Shown here: in pieces, positions 24,964-34,127 of the stretch
How the letters are laid out: the number at the start of each line of letters is the position of its first letter
Numbering within the stretch: position 1 is the stretch's first letter
NCBI RefSeq assembly: GCF_000814475.1
Contig: NZ_JSVC01000004.1
Location: 1 to 64,000 of the forward strand
Direction of reading: 5' to 3'
DNA: 64,000 nt
Origin: Flavihumibacter solisilvae
Lineage (GTDB): Bacteria; Bacteroidota; Bacteroidia; Chitinophagales; Chitinophagaceae
Notes under the pieces: model-generated
The model's database searches: none
Told to the model about the DNA's origin: nothing
What the model saw: only the letters and a program-made list of their open reading frames with translations
Program-made: the position numbers and the translations under genes

Positions 24964-26706
24964 ATGAAAAAATTAATATTCTTATTAGCCGCTATTTTTG
25001 TTTCGGTAGACAATTTCGGACAAACATATATTCAAAACGTAACGGTAGTAGATGTCATAAACCAAAAACTTATTCCCGGACAAACGGTACTCATTGGCGA
25101 AAACACCATTTCTGACATCAAACCAACTAAAAAAGTAAAAATCCCCAATAACGCAACAGTTATTAACGGCGAAGGAAAATTCCTGATACCCGGAATGACC
25201 GATGCACACGTACATTTCAGCCAAAGTGGTGGACTTTACACAAGACCAGATGCGTTTGATTTAAGGAAGTATGTTTCTTATGAACAGGAAATTGCCTGGA
25301 CAAAGAGCAATTTGTCTGACTTTCTGAATAGGTATATAAAAACGGGAATTACTACCGTGATTGACGTTGGGGCCACATATAATTTCCTATCGTTACGAGA
25401 TTCACTCTCACAAAAAACAAACACTCCAAAGGTTTATATGACAGGCCCATTGCTTACAACTTATAAACCCGAAGTATTTAAAAGTTCAGAAGAAGACGAA
25501 CCTTTCAAATTAGTTACAACCATTAACGATGCCAAAAAGTTAGTAGCAGAACAACTACTCTATCATCCCGATTTCATTAAAATTTGGTACATCGTACAGC
25601 CGGACAGTACAGGATTGGAAGCGGCGGCAAAGAAACTTGAACCCATTGTAAAAACCATTATCGAAGAAGCACATAAATATAATTTGAAAGTCGCTGTACA
25701 CGCTACAGAACGAATTACTGCTCAGATTGCCGTACAAAACGGCTGCGACTTTTTGGTTCACAATATAGAGGATGAAGTGGTGTCTGATGAGTTTGTAAAA
25801 TTGCTCAAATCAAAAAACATTGTGCTTTCGCCTACAATGACGGTGCAGAATAATTATTTTAAACCGTTTGAAGATAAAATCAGTTATGATGCCTACGATT
25901 TAGAAAACGCAAATCCTAAAACAATCGGTTCGATTTACGATTTCAAACATTTGTCGGACACTTCATTTGTTCAAAAATATGTTAGCTTGTTACATTCACA
26001 GAAATTCACGGCTTATTTTTCCCGAATGGATTCCATCAAAGCTGTAAACCTGAAAAAAATAGCGGACGGCGGTGTAACTATTGCAGCGGGAACGGATGCG
26101 GGCAACATCGGTACTCAACACGCTACTTCTTTTATCAGCGAGTTGAGAGTAATGAAGGCAAGCGGTTTGAGCAACTGGCAAGTCCTTCAATCAGCAACAA
26201 TTAATCCAGCAAATATTTTTAATAATATAAAGAGTTCGGGCAGCATTTCCATAGGAAAAATTGCCGATTTGGTTTTGCTCGATGCCAATCCCATAGAGGA
26301 TTTGAACAATCTTACCCAAGTAAGCCTGGTATTCAAAAATGGAAAGGCTATTAAACCTGAAACCGTTGTAGTCTCAACGCCTGAAAGTCTGGTGCAACAA
26401 CAACTCAACGCATACAACGCAAGAGATATTAATGCTTTTTTAGAACCTTATGCGGACGATGCGGAAATCTATATTTTCCCTGACAAACTGTTGGGAAAAG
26501 GTAAAGAAATTATACGAAAACAATATACTGCATTATTTGACGGTTCGCCTGATTTACATTGCACAATCAGAGGAAGGATTATCAAGGGAAACACTGTTAT
26601 TGACCACGAAAGTGTAACTGGTGCAAGACAGCCGGAAAAACTGGAAGCGATTGCCATTTATGAAATCAAGGACGGTAAAATTGTAAAGGTTTATTTTATT
26701 CAGTAA
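24964..26706 (+). CDS. secreted amidohydrolase fused to an NTF2-like domain
   Basis: A 580-residue protein with a Sec signal peptide (cut after about residue 19). Residues about 20-465 form an amidohydrolase-superfamily TIM barrel. Metal ligands are visible as H82-x-H84 (DAHVHF), a lysine in IKIWY, histidines in VAVHATE and FLVHNIED, and the Asp of AGTDAGN. This resembles periplasmic prolidase- or imidazolonepropionase-like enzymes. The last 110 residues (VQQQLNAYNARDINAFLEPY onward) are a SnoaL/NTF2-like domain, an unusual addition. The substrate is unknown. The base composition is AT-rich: 20 of 60 bases at 25021-25080 are G or C, well below the PUL genes, which suggests transfer from a Flavobacterium-like source. 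Confidence 0.85.
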   Translation: MKKLIFLLAAIFVSVDNFGQTYIQNVTVVDVINQKLIPGQTVLIGENTISDIKPTKKVKIPNNATVINGEGKFLIPGMTDAHVHFSQSGGLYTRPDAFDLRKYVSYEQEIAWTKSNLSDFLNRYIKTGITTVIDVGATYNFLSLRDSLSQKTNTPKVYMTGPLLTTYKPEVFKSSEEDEPFKLVTTINDAKKLVAEQLLYHPDFIKIWYIVQPDSTGLEAAAKKLEPIVKTIIEEAHKYNLKVAVHATERITAQIAVQNGCDFLVHNIEDEVVSDEFVKLLKSKNIVLSPTMTVQNNYFKPFEDKISYDAYDLENANPKTIGSIYDFKHLSDTSFVQKYVSLLHSQKFTAYFSRMDSIKAVNLKKIADGGVTIAAGTDAGNIGTQHATSFISELRVMKASGLSNWQVLQSATINPANIFNNIKSSGSISIGKIADLVLLDANPIEDLNNLTQVSLVFKNGKAIKPETVVVSTPESLVQQQLNAYNARDINAFLEPYADDAEIYIFPDKLLGKGKEIIRKQYTALFDGSPDLHCTIRGRIIKGNTVIDHESVTGARQPEKLEAIAIYEIKDGKIVKVYFIQ

Positions 26707-26759
26707 ATTTTATGTTGCTGAGTAAAGTTATCAAGTGTACGGTAATTGGCAACTGATTT

Positions 26760-27332
26760 ATGCAGACTAACCTACTTTGGACAGGACTTGAATACCACTC
26801 ATTAGAAAACTGTTTGGTTAAAGCCGGGGAAACGGGCTCGGAAATAACTTCAACCATCATTGGCTCATATGAAGGGAAAATTTTTAAAGTTGAATATCGC
26901 ATTGAAACCAACCCGAATTGGGAAACTGTTTTTTTTGAAATTATAAGTCGCCATAGTGACCAGGTTAGATCAATAAGATTTGAAGGCGACGGGAAGGGTA
27001 TTTGGACAAACGACGGTAAAATAGCCAGTCAATTCACTGGGTGTATTGATGTTGATATCTCTTTAACACCTTTCACCAACACATTACCAATTAGGAGGCT
27101 CAATTTAAGTCGAAATCAGCCAAAGGAAATTCACGTACTGTATTGCGACGTTTTAGAACAACAGCTAAAGGCTGTTCGTCAGAAATACACCTGTGTTTCA
27201 AATTCCACCTATTACTTCGAGAATGTTCCCAATGATTTTGAAGCGATATTAGAGGTAGATGAAGCAGGGTTTGTGATTGATTATCAGAATTTATTTCAAC
27301 GAACAGCAGTCTTACAAACTAACTACCGTTAA
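26760..27332 (+). CDS. putative glycolipid-binding family protein (PF06475-like)
   Basis: A 190-residue cytoplasmic protein matching the putative glycolipid-binding family. It has an opening W-x-GLEYHSLE, a SIRFEGDGKGIWTNDG block, GCIDVDISLTPFTNTLPIRRL, and a C-terminal VDEAGFVIDYQNLF. The spacing of these blocks is as in the family and the length is full. The biochemical role is poorly known; the name comes from a structural suggestion. It follows the amidohydrolase on the same strand after 53 bases and shares its AT-rich composition, so the two may have arrived together. Confidence 0.82.
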   Translation: MQTNLLWTGLEYHSLENCLVKAGETGSEITSTIIGSYEGKIFKVEYRIETNPNWETVFFEIISRHSDQVRSIRFEGDGKGIWTNDGKIASQFTGCIDVDISLTPFTNTLPIRRLNLSRNQPKEIHVLYCDVLEQQLKAVRQKYTCVSNSTYYFENVPNDFEAILEVDEAGFVIDYQNLFQRTAVLQTNYR

Positions 27333-27339
27333 CAAGGGG

Positions 27340-27370
27340 TTTCATCACATCTTTTTAATTTCCGTCACAT
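27340..27370 (+). promoter_or_regulatory. imperfect direct repeat before the first LytS kinase, possible LytTR site
   Basis: TTTCATCACAT (27340-27350) and TTTCCGTCACAT (27359-27370) share TCACAT with a 20-bp phase. LytTR regulators commonly bind direct repeats about two helical turns apart, so autoregulation is plausible. Confidence 0.35.
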
Positions 27371-27421
27371 TTATCAGCACCGAAAAAACAATGGGATTAA
27401 TATTGCTGAAAATTCCAAAAG

Positions 27422-28957
27422 ATGAAACTCAGGTGGCGGGAACAGGAAATAATACTCGTTAGCATCCTCGCTATTGCGCAAATAGTAATCAGCCTGGCAG
27501 GCCGGTATGCCTTCTCTTCAAGGGGACTTGAAGAACAGATCTTAACTCAATTTCGACAAAACGGAATCCCCTTCAACTACTTTAAAAATTTTATCGTTCC
27601 CCAGGTTGGTTCCATTGTCCTGATGTATGGCACATACCTCCTCGTTAATCTCGTCATTATAACTGCGGCAAAAAAAATACGTCTTCAACACATCGAAAAG
27701 ATCCTTTCCTGGAAGTTGCTCTTTCCGTTGATCAGCTTCCTGGTTGCTGCCTACTTGCTTGCCATTGGTACCAATGCCCTGTCTTATTATGGAAGGCCGG
27801 ACCTGGTGAATTATAGGGAGTATCGCCTGCTTTCCTTACTGGGGTATAATGATCAGCCACTGAACAACCCCTTTTTTGGATTTGACAGAGCTCTTGGCGT
27901 TGTTTCTCTTCTCACTGTATTGGCCGCACTACGCGAGACCATCATTTGGCTTATTGAAAAGGAAGACGGACGAAGAGAATTCAGAGTCTCATTCGTCAAC
28001 ACCGGTACAACCCTTTTATTTTTTTATATCCTGACACTACTTTTATTTGATTCCGGGCCAGGAAATCTGCAGGACTATATAGCCTGGACAACACCCGTAC
28101 TCGGCCTGTTCCTTTATAATATATACGTCTTATTTCCCTACATCGAGCACTTCCATTGGTATCAAAAGCCGTGTTTACTCCGCCTGCTGACTTCAAGCAC
28201 CGTAGGATCGCTTTTCGCAACCGTGGTATATGGCGGCAGTAATAAGATGCTTCATTTTTCCTTGTATTGGCTGTTGCTGGTATTGATCCTTACGCCGCTG
28301 TGTTGGATTATCTATCAATACAGGAGAGACGGGGTACTGCAACTCAAGGGGCTTCAAAAAGACCTGGCCCGCCGGACAAGCGACTTACAATTTCTTCGCT
28401 CACAAATCAATCCTCATTTTCTGTTTAACGCACTCAATACGCTGCATGGAACTGCATGGAAGGAAGGGTCGGAGCAAACAGCAGTAGGTATTCAGATGCT
28501 GGGCGACATGATGCGTTTTATGCTGCAGGAAAACAATCTTGATGCGATACCGATGGAAAAGGAACTTGGCTACCTCAGGAATTATATTGCGTTGCAAAAA
28601 ATGCGTATTCCAGGCAACGCCAACATTGTCGTGGAAGACAACATCGAAGAAGCCCGCTGCCAACGACAAATAGCTCCTATGCTTCTTATCCCCTTTGTTG
28701 AAAATGCATTCAAGCATGGTATCAGGTTCGAGGAGAAATCATGGGTATCGATTGATCTGAATTGTGAAAATGACCGGATCGTATTTGAAGTGCGCAATAG
28801 CCTTCATCCCGGCAGGGCTGACAACATGGAAAAAGATCACTCAGGGATTGGATTGAAAAATGTGAAGGAGCGGTTGCGGATCCTGTACCCGGGTCAATAT
28901 TCCTTAAAACTTACAGAAACAGAAGCCGAATTTGTAGCCACATTGATCATTAATTAA
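27422..28957 (+). CDS. LytS-type sensor histidine kinase
   Basis: A 511-residue membrane kinase. The first roughly 300 residues contain about seven to eight hydrophobic segments, a sensor region without a recognised ligand domain. The histidine kinase domain (PF06580 type) starts with SQINPHFLFNALN, phospho-acceptor H332. An HATPase domain follows (PFVENAFKHG, then the Gly box SGIGLKNVKERL). It is followed after 10 bases by a LytTR response regulator, so this is a cognate pair. The signal is unknown. The serine hydrolase directly after the regulator may be its target or its sensor partner. Confidence 0.9.
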   Translation: MKLRWREQEIILVSILAIAQIVISLAGRYAFSSRGLEEQILTQFRQNGIPFNYFKNFIVPQVGSIVLMYGTYLLVNLVIITAAKKIRLQHIEKILSWKLLFPLISFLVAAYLLAIGTNALSYYGRPDLVNYREYRLLSLLGYNDQPLNNPFFGFDRALGVVSLLTVLAALRETIIWLIEKEDGRREFRVSFVNTGTTLLFFYILTLLLFDSGPGNLQDYIAWTTPVLGLFLYNIYVLFPYIEHFHWYQKPCLLRLLTSSTVGSLFATVVYGGSNKMLHFSLYWLLLVLILTPLCWIIYQYRRDGVLQLKGLQKDLARRTSDLQFLRSQINPHFLFNALNTLHGTAWKEGSEQTAVGIQMLGDMMRFMLQENNLDAIPMEKELGYLRNYIALQKMRIPGNANIVVEDNIEEARCQRQIAPMLLIPFVENAFKHGIRFEEKSWVSIDLNCENDRIVFEVRNSLHPGRADNMEKDHSGIGLKNVKERLRILYPGQYSLKLTETEAEFVATLIIN

Positions 28958-28967
28958 AAACGCGCCA

Positions 28968-29657
28968 GTGTTAAAAGCCATTGTCATAGACGACGAACCG
29001 TTGGCGGCAGAAGTGATCAAAGGATTTAGCGAGAAGGTCACTTTCATTGAGCTGACTGGTACTTTCACCAGGGCGTCCGAGGCCATACATTTTTTACACA
29101 ATCATCCGACTAACCTTGTGTTCCTGGACATCCGGATGCCCGATATTTCAGGCATTGATTTGGCGCGCTCCCTTCCAGGTGCACCGATGATTATTTTTAC
29201 AACGGCCTACAGCGAACATGCCGTAACAGGGTTTGAGCTAAATGCAATTGACTACCTGTTGAAACCCTTTTCCTTAACCCGCTTTCTGCAAGCCTGCAAC
29301 AAGGCGTATGAATTGCACAAGTTGCAATCGTCTAAAGCACCCGGCTCCGACACCCTCCACATATTTATCAAAAGCGGCCATGAACAAATAAAGGTTGCCC
29401 TGGATAATATCCAATACTTGGAAAGCAACGGCAACTATGTAAGCTTTGTTTTGGAAGATCAGAAGATCCTGTCCAGGCTTACTATGAACGAAGCGGAAGC
29501 CTTATTGCCCGCCGGCGATTTCATAAGGGTCCATCGCTCTTACATTGTCTCTAAAAAACATATTAAAAAGATCGATAAAAAATCTGTTTGGGTCGCAAAT
29601 ATCCCCATTCCTTTGGGCGCACTCTACCTGCCGGAAATTGAAAAATTAATAACCTGA
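28968..29657 (+). CDS. LytTR-family response regulator
   Basis: A 229-residue response regulator. The receiver domain has the acidic pocket (IDDEP) and phospho-acceptor D54 (FLDIRMPD), plus a conserved Lys in LLKPF. The C-terminal LytTR DNA-binding domain (IFIKSGHEQIKVALDNIQYLE, then RVHRSYIVSKKHI) is complete. The start is a GTG at 28968, 11 bases after the kinase stop. It lies in a tight unit with the kinase and, 4 bases later, a serine hydrolase. Confidence 0.92.
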   Translation: MLKAIVIDDEPLAAEVIKGFSEKVTFIELTGTFTRASEAIHFLHNHPTNLVFLDIRMPDISGIDLARSLPGAPMIIFTTAYSEHAVTGFELNAIDYLLKPFSLTRFLQACNKAYELHKLQSSKAPGSDTLHIFIKSGHEQIKVALDNIQYLESNGNYVSFVLEDQKILSRLTMNEAEALLPAGDFIRVHRSYIVSKKHIKKIDKKSVWVANIPIPLGALYLPEIEKLIT

Positions 29658-29661
29658 CATC

Positions 29662-31275
29662 ATGAAAAAAATTATGCTGCTGCTGTTAACCCTCGGGTTA
29701 GCAATGACCTTGTTTTGCCAGCAATCTAAAGAAGAGGCGTTAGATGCCCTTATGCAAGCCTATCATAAGGTCAATAAATTTAATGGATCGGTCCTGGTCG
29801 CACATAAAGGTAAGGTCCTGCTCCAAAAAGGTTATGGCTTGAAAAATGCAGGCTCCGGCTTGTTAAATGACTCCTCCAGTATATATTCCATATACTCCAT
29901 TACGAAGCCGTTCACGGCGACACTTATTCTGCAACTCGTGGAGCAGGGTAAATTGTCCCTGTCTGATCCACTATCAAAGTTCTATCCGTCCTTTCCCAAA
30001 GGAGATAGTATAACTGTTGAACACCTGCTGACCCATACGTCAGGATTATACGATTATACCCGGGGCAACGACATGAAAGATCAGACCGAAACTTCCTTCA
30101 TCGAATTCCTGGGAAAACAGCCGCTGGACTTTGCACCCGGTACTAACTGGAGTTATAGCAATTCTGGATATTGGCTGCTCGGTTTCATCATTGAAAAATT
30201 GAGCGGATTATCTTACGAAGAGGCGATGGGTCGTTATCTGTTCAAACCTCTTAAAATGCAGCAAAGTGGCTTCCATTTCAAGCATTTGGCTGATCCAAAC
30301 AAAACAATAGGTTATGCCGTTTTCTCAGATCACATAAAAAAAGATGCAATTGTATATGACCCACCGGCTCCATATGCTGCAGGCGCGATTTATTCAACTG
30401 TTGGTGACTTGTATAAGTTTCACAGGGCCTTGCAAGCCGGCAGCCTGTTAAAAAAGGAAACATTACAAAAGGCCTACACTCCCTACAAAAACAATTATGG
30501 ATATGGCTGGATCACTTCCACTTTTGAAGGCCACTTAATGGTGGGACATAGCGGCGGAGCGGCTGGCTATAGAAGCAACCTGGTAAGCATTCCCGAAGAG
30601 GATATATGCATTATCCTGTTGAACAATCATGAAAATGCAGTGGTAGATAAGATTACAGAACGAGTACTCTGCATATTATTTGACAAGCCTTATAAGGTCC
30701 CTGTAAGTAAAGAACTGCCTGTTGAACTGCTGAAGCAATATGCAGGCGCATATAACGCCAAACCCTCTTTCACATTTTATGTAACAGTTGAAGACGGAAG
30801 TCTGGCGGTACAGGTTTCAAAGAATCCAAAGACATCACTGCTTGCGGAAAAGGAAAATCTTTTTTATGCGGAGGAACCAAATGCGTACCTGGAGTTCATT
30901 AAAGATGAAAACGGGGCGTACAATGCGTTAGTCATGCAACAAAGGGACATTAAGCTTAGTGCCCGGCGTATCTTTCCGATATGGGGAATTACTGGAACTG
31001 CTACAGGCAAGGGCTGGAATGACAGCATACCAGACCTGCCTTTCAGGGAAGAGAGCAGGGGCATATGGTCGTTAAAAAACCTGTCGCTGAAGAAAGGCCT
31101 CCTCGTGTTCCGGCTGAACAACGACTGGGGCTACCACTATGGCGATAATGAGCTTGATGGAACGCTGGATATGTACGGTAAGGACATTGCCGTTGAGGAA
31201 GGCGTTTACGATATCCGCCTCGATTTGAGAGAGCCACTGCTACCAACCTATACTATCACATCAAGGGCCAGGTGA
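29662..31275 (+). CDS. secreted beta-lactamase-family serine hydrolase
   Basis: A 537-residue protein with a signal peptide. It belongs to the class C beta-lactamase/DD-peptidase-like serine hydrolases. The catalytic motifs are S79-ITK82 (SxxK), Y165-SN167 (YxN) and HSGG near residue 296 (in place of KTG). The C-terminal 180 residues form an extra beta-rich domain of the DUF3471-like kind, then a unique tail. Substrates of such periplasmic proteins are usually peptides or esters rather than antibiotics. It begins 4 bases after the LytTR regulator and shares its transcript, so it may be controlled by or feed into that system. Confidence 0.87.
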   Translation: MKKIMLLLLTLGLAMTLFCQQSKEEALDALMQAYHKVNKFNGSVLVAHKGKVLLQKGYGLKNAGSGLLNDSSSIYSIYSITKPFTATLILQLVEQGKLSLSDPLSKFYPSFPKGDSITVEHLLTHTSGLYDYTRGNDMKDQTETSFIEFLGKQPLDFAPGTNWSYSNSGYWLLGFIIEKLSGLSYEEAMGRYLFKPLKMQQSGFHFKHLADPNKTIGYAVFSDHIKKDAIVYDPPAPYAAGAIYSTVGDLYKFHRALQAGSLLKKETLQKAYTPYKNNYGYGWITSTFEGHLMVGHSGGAAGYRSNLVSIPEEDICIILLNNHENAVVDKITERVLCILFDKPYKVPVSKELPVELLKQYAGAYNAKPSFTFYVTVEDGSLAVQVSKNPKTSLLAEKENLFYAEEPNAYLEFIKDENGAYNALVMQQRDIKLSARRIFPIWGITGTATGKGWNDSIPDLPFREESRGIWSLKNLSLKKGLLVFRLNNDWGYHYGDNELDGTLDMYGKDIAVEEGVYDIRLDLREPLLPTYTITSRAR

Positions 31276-31342
31276 AAAGGACATTGGGCACCATTTTCAA
31301 CAAAAGAATTACTATTTTACTACAGCAATTCGGTGCTAACAG

Positions 31343-32191
31343 ATGAACAACCCGATACCAAATATTCGTACAGTACGATGTAATATTCATCCCGCATTAC
31401 GCTCACTAATACGGCATATCTTTATTATAGAATCAGATTTCAGTAATGGTCCTGTTAGTATAGAGGGTAATTTTATGCCGTCTCCCGAACAGGCAATGTT
31501 CATTAATCTTTATACCCGGTTTAAGTCCAGGAAATCAGGGGAAGACAATTTCCATACTGTTACCTCCTGTACATTGATAGGAGCACAAATTACTCCCTTC
31601 AAGTTATTGGTAGAAGAAAGCCACACAGCCGTTACAATTATTTTTCAGCCCGGAGGGCTGAACCGGTTTTTGAATATTCCAATGACCGAACTGTTTGACA
31701 ATGGCTATAGTGCCAGGGAAGTTATGGGCAGGGAGATAGAAGAGCTTTTGGACAAATCTCACGACACTATTTCTTTACACGAATTGGATTGTATTGTACA
31801 GTCATATTTTCTCAGAAAGCTAGCCCAGGTAAAAGAGCCGTTGCCCATTGATTTTGCCCTGCAATTCCTGTTGACCAACAATAACACTAATATAGACCAG
31901 ATTGCAGGCATGGCTTGTATGAGTATCCGAAATTTTGAACGTAAATGTAAAGAACGATTAGGTATGCCTGCCAAGATGTACGCACGAATAGCCAGGTTTC
32001 ATAAGGCATATAAAATTCTTGAAAGCAGACCAATAATCTCCTGGACGGACCTGGCATATGAAGCAGGATATTACGACCAAACACACTTTATAAAGGATTT
32101 TAAGGAATTTGCCAGGCTCACGCCCACGCTTGTGCAAAAAGAATTATCGGGCGAACATTTGCAGTTTCAGTTGGATTGGGACAGCATTTGA
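31343..32191 (+). CDS. AraC-family regulator with DUF6597-like N-terminus
   Basis: A 282-residue AraC-type regulator. The N-terminal half (HPALRSLIRHIFIIESDF, then FQPGGLNRFLNIPM) resembles the DUF6597 sensing domain common in Bacteroidota. The C-terminal half has two HTH units (IDQIAGMACMSIRNFERKC and DLAYEAGYYDQTHFIKDFKE) and ends with the common FxxLTPT. The composition is AT-rich like the neighbours. It is followed by a DUF1772 membrane gene and a Nudix gene, likely its targets or passengers. Confidence 0.88.
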   Translation: MNNPIPNIRTVRCNIHPALRSLIRHIFIIESDFSNGPVSIEGNFMPSPEQAMFINLYTRFKSRKSGEDNFHTVTSCTLIGAQITPFKLLVEESHTAVTIIFQPGGLNRFLNIPMTELFDNGYSAREVMGREIEELLDKSHDTISLHELDCIVQSYFLRKLAQVKEPLPIDFALQFLLTNNNTNIDQIAGMACMSIRNFERKCKERLGMPAKMYARIARFHKAYKILESRPIISWTDLAYEAGYYDQTHFIKDFKEFARLTPTLVQKELSGEHLQFQLDWDSI

Positions 32192-32260
32192 TTTTGTCGT
32201 TTTTTTACTATCGCACCTCTTTTCTCAAAGGTAGCTTAGCAGAAATAAAAATGACGAAAC

Positions 32261-32746
32261 ATGAAAAAAATGGTTCTGTACGCAATAGTTGCGTTTTCAA
32301 GCGGATTGTTTTTTACCAATATCTACAATTCAATAGTTAATGCAGCCAACTGGGAAAGCAATATTCCTCAATCAATAACCGCAACCAGGGATTTTTTTGT
32401 AGTTGCCAATCCAGGGACTTTCTTTAAGTTGATAGATCCGACAAATATGCTTTTGATTGTATTGGCATTAATCTTATACTGGAAGAAATCTTCTTCCATT
32501 CGATTGGTTTTAAGTATTGCTTTACTGTGTTATGTGTCATCGATGATTTTAACTTTCACCTATTTTTATCCCAGAAATGAAGTGATGTTTCTTTCAGCCC
32601 AACTTCCTGGTACAGAAACACTCAAAGAAGTAGCATCTGACTGGGGAAGAATGAACTGGGTCAGGTCTTTGTTATTTCTGGCAGGTCTTACCTGTTCTTT
32701 CTTAGCTTTGGACAACGCCACTTCAAGCACTCAAAAACTATCTTAA
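32261..32746 (+). CDS. DUF1772-family membrane protein
   Basis: A 161-residue protein with four hydrophobic segments (near residues 5-25, 60-78, 82-102 and 135-155). The family hallmarks are visible: a FFTNIYNSIVNAANW N-terminal block, an N-x-V polar pair in YPRNEVMF, and a late W-x-RMNWVRSL. DUF1772 includes anthrone oxygenase-like enzymes, but most bacterial members have no known function. It starts 69 bases after the AraC gene and 21 bases before the Nudix gene. Confidence 0.8.
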   Translation: MKKMVLYAIVAFSSGLFFTNIYNSIVNAANWESNIPQSITATRDFFVVANPGTFFKLIDPTNMLLIVLALILYWKKSSSIRLVLSIALLCYVSSMILTFTYFYPRNEVMFLSAQLPGTETLKEVASDWGRMNWVRSLLFLAGLTCSFLALDNATSSTQKLS

Positions 32747-32767
32747 TTACAGAAAGAATCTACAAGA

Positions 32768-33397
32768 ATGCACCAGGAAAGTCCAAAACATTGGATTGAA
32801 ATTGCCAAAAGAATAAACTCTATTGCGCAAACGGGTTTGACATTTACTAAAGATCCTTTTGATAAGGAGAGATATGAAGAATTATTAAAGTTAAGTATTC
32901 AGATCATTTCTAATCTTACAAACATAGATTCGCAAAAGCTGGAATTTGTTTTCAATCGGGATACAGGGTATTTAACTCCTAAAGTATCTATAAGAGCAGT
33001 TATAATTCAGGGTAATAAGATACTGCTTGTGAAAGAAAAATCAGACAATAAGTGGAGTTTGCCAGGAGGTTATGCTGAAGCAGGAATGACACCAGGTGAA
33101 ATAACAGTCAAAGAAGTTAAAGAAGAATCCGGTTATGACGTCAAGCCGATTCGAATATTGGGGCTCATTGACTACAACCAACATCAAGACAGACCCTTTC
33201 CATTTGACGTTTACCAACTATTCATGGAATGTGAAATAATTGGTGGTTATCCGCAACCAGGAATAGAAACCTGTGCTGTTGAATTCTTCGATGTGAAAAA
33301 ACTACCTGAATTATCAACGAGAAGAGTCACCAAAGACCAACTATTAAAAATGGTTGAATTGCAGGAAAATCGAAATCTGGCCCCAGTTTTTGACTAG
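32768..33397 (+). CDS. Nudix hydrolase with N-terminal helical domain
   Basis: A 209-residue Nudix hydrolase. A helical N-terminal domain of about 70 residues (WIEIAKRINSIAQTGLTFTK) resembles the Nudix_N_2 type found in ADP-ribose or nucleoside-diphosphate hydrolases. The Nudix box reads GGYAEAGMTPGEITVKEVKEESGY without the first Glu of the strict motif (Met in its place), but the KEVKEESG core that binds metal is intact. It probably cleaves a nucleoside diphosphate linked to another moiety; the substrate is not known. It is the last gene of the AT-rich stretch and faces the second LytTR pair. Confidence 0.84.
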   Translation: MHQESPKHWIEIAKRINSIAQTGLTFTKDPFDKERYEELLKLSIQIISNLTNIDSQKLEFVFNRDTGYLTPKVSIRAVIIQGNKILLVKEKSDNKWSLPGGYAEAGMTPGEITVKEVKEESGYDVKPIRILGLIDYNQHQDRPFPFDVYQLFMECEIIGGYPQPGIETCAVEFFDVKKLPELSTRRVTKDQLLKMVELQENRNLAPVFD

Positions 33398-33416
33398 ACT
33401 TAATAACCTATTCACT

Positions 33417-34127
33417 TCATTTTATTCCCAATTGCCTCCACAGACTTTCTTTATAATGATCCCCGATTGGGATCTCAATTCCGGCGATTTCCAGCACATT
33501 CCCATTTATGGCGCGGATGGCATCGAGGTTAACTATATAACTCCTGTGTACCCGGAGGATATTAGGGGGTGAAAGCATGTCTTCAATGGCTTTCAGGTGC
33601 ATGCCTGCCAGTAATTTTTTATTGGCCAGGTGAATAGTAGTGAAATCGCGCTGTGCTTCCATGTAAAGCACCTCATCATAGATGACCTTCACCAACCGGC
33701 CTTCCAGTTTGATGAAGAAATAAGTTGGAATGTCTGCAGGAGGGAGAGGGGCAGGAGGAGCTTTGATTTGCAATCTTTCCATGACTTTTTGTGTCGCCTG
33801 GAAGAAACGTTCGAAACTGATCGGCTTCACGAGGTAGTCTACAGCATGAAGGTCAAAGCCCGTCACTGCATGTTCTGCATATGCTGTGGTAAAAACGACG
33901 AGTGGTGGTTGCTTCAGCGTTCGCAGGAAATCTATGCCGGAAATTATGGGCATTTGGATATCGAGGAAAATGACATCAACCGGTGTACGCATCATCGCTT
34001 CGTATGCTTCGATGGCATTGATGCAGGAGGCCGCCACCTGCCAGCCCGGGATCTTCGAAAGATATGTTTCGATTATTTCCCGGGCAAGCGGTTCGTCATC
34101 AACAACAAGGCAATTGATCGTTGTCAT
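33417..34127 (-). CDS. LytTR-family response regulator (second pair)
   Basis: A 236-residue response regulator with a receiver domain (VVDDEP pocket, phospho-acceptor D56 in FLDIQMP, conserved LVKPISF) and a C-terminal LytTR DNA-binding domain (YFFIKLEGRLVKVIYDEVLY, RVHRSYIVNLDAI). Its ATG overlaps the end of the kinase gene by 4 bases, so translation is coupled. Its order is kinase then regulator on the minus strand. The target genes are not identified; a CPBP protease is divergently encoded beyond the kinase. Confidence 0.92.
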   Translation of the reverse strand: MTTINCLVVDDEPLAREIIETYLSKIPGWQVAASCINAIEAYEAMMRTPVDVIFLDIQMPIISGIDFLRTLKQPPLVVFTTAYAEHAVTGFDLHAVDYLVKPISFERFFQATQKVMERLQIKAPPAPLPPADIPTYFFIKLEGRLVKVIYDEVLYMEAQRDFTTIHLANKKLLAGMHLKAIEDMLSPPNILRVHRSYIVNLDAIRAINGNVLEIAGIEIPIGDHYKESLWRQLGIK

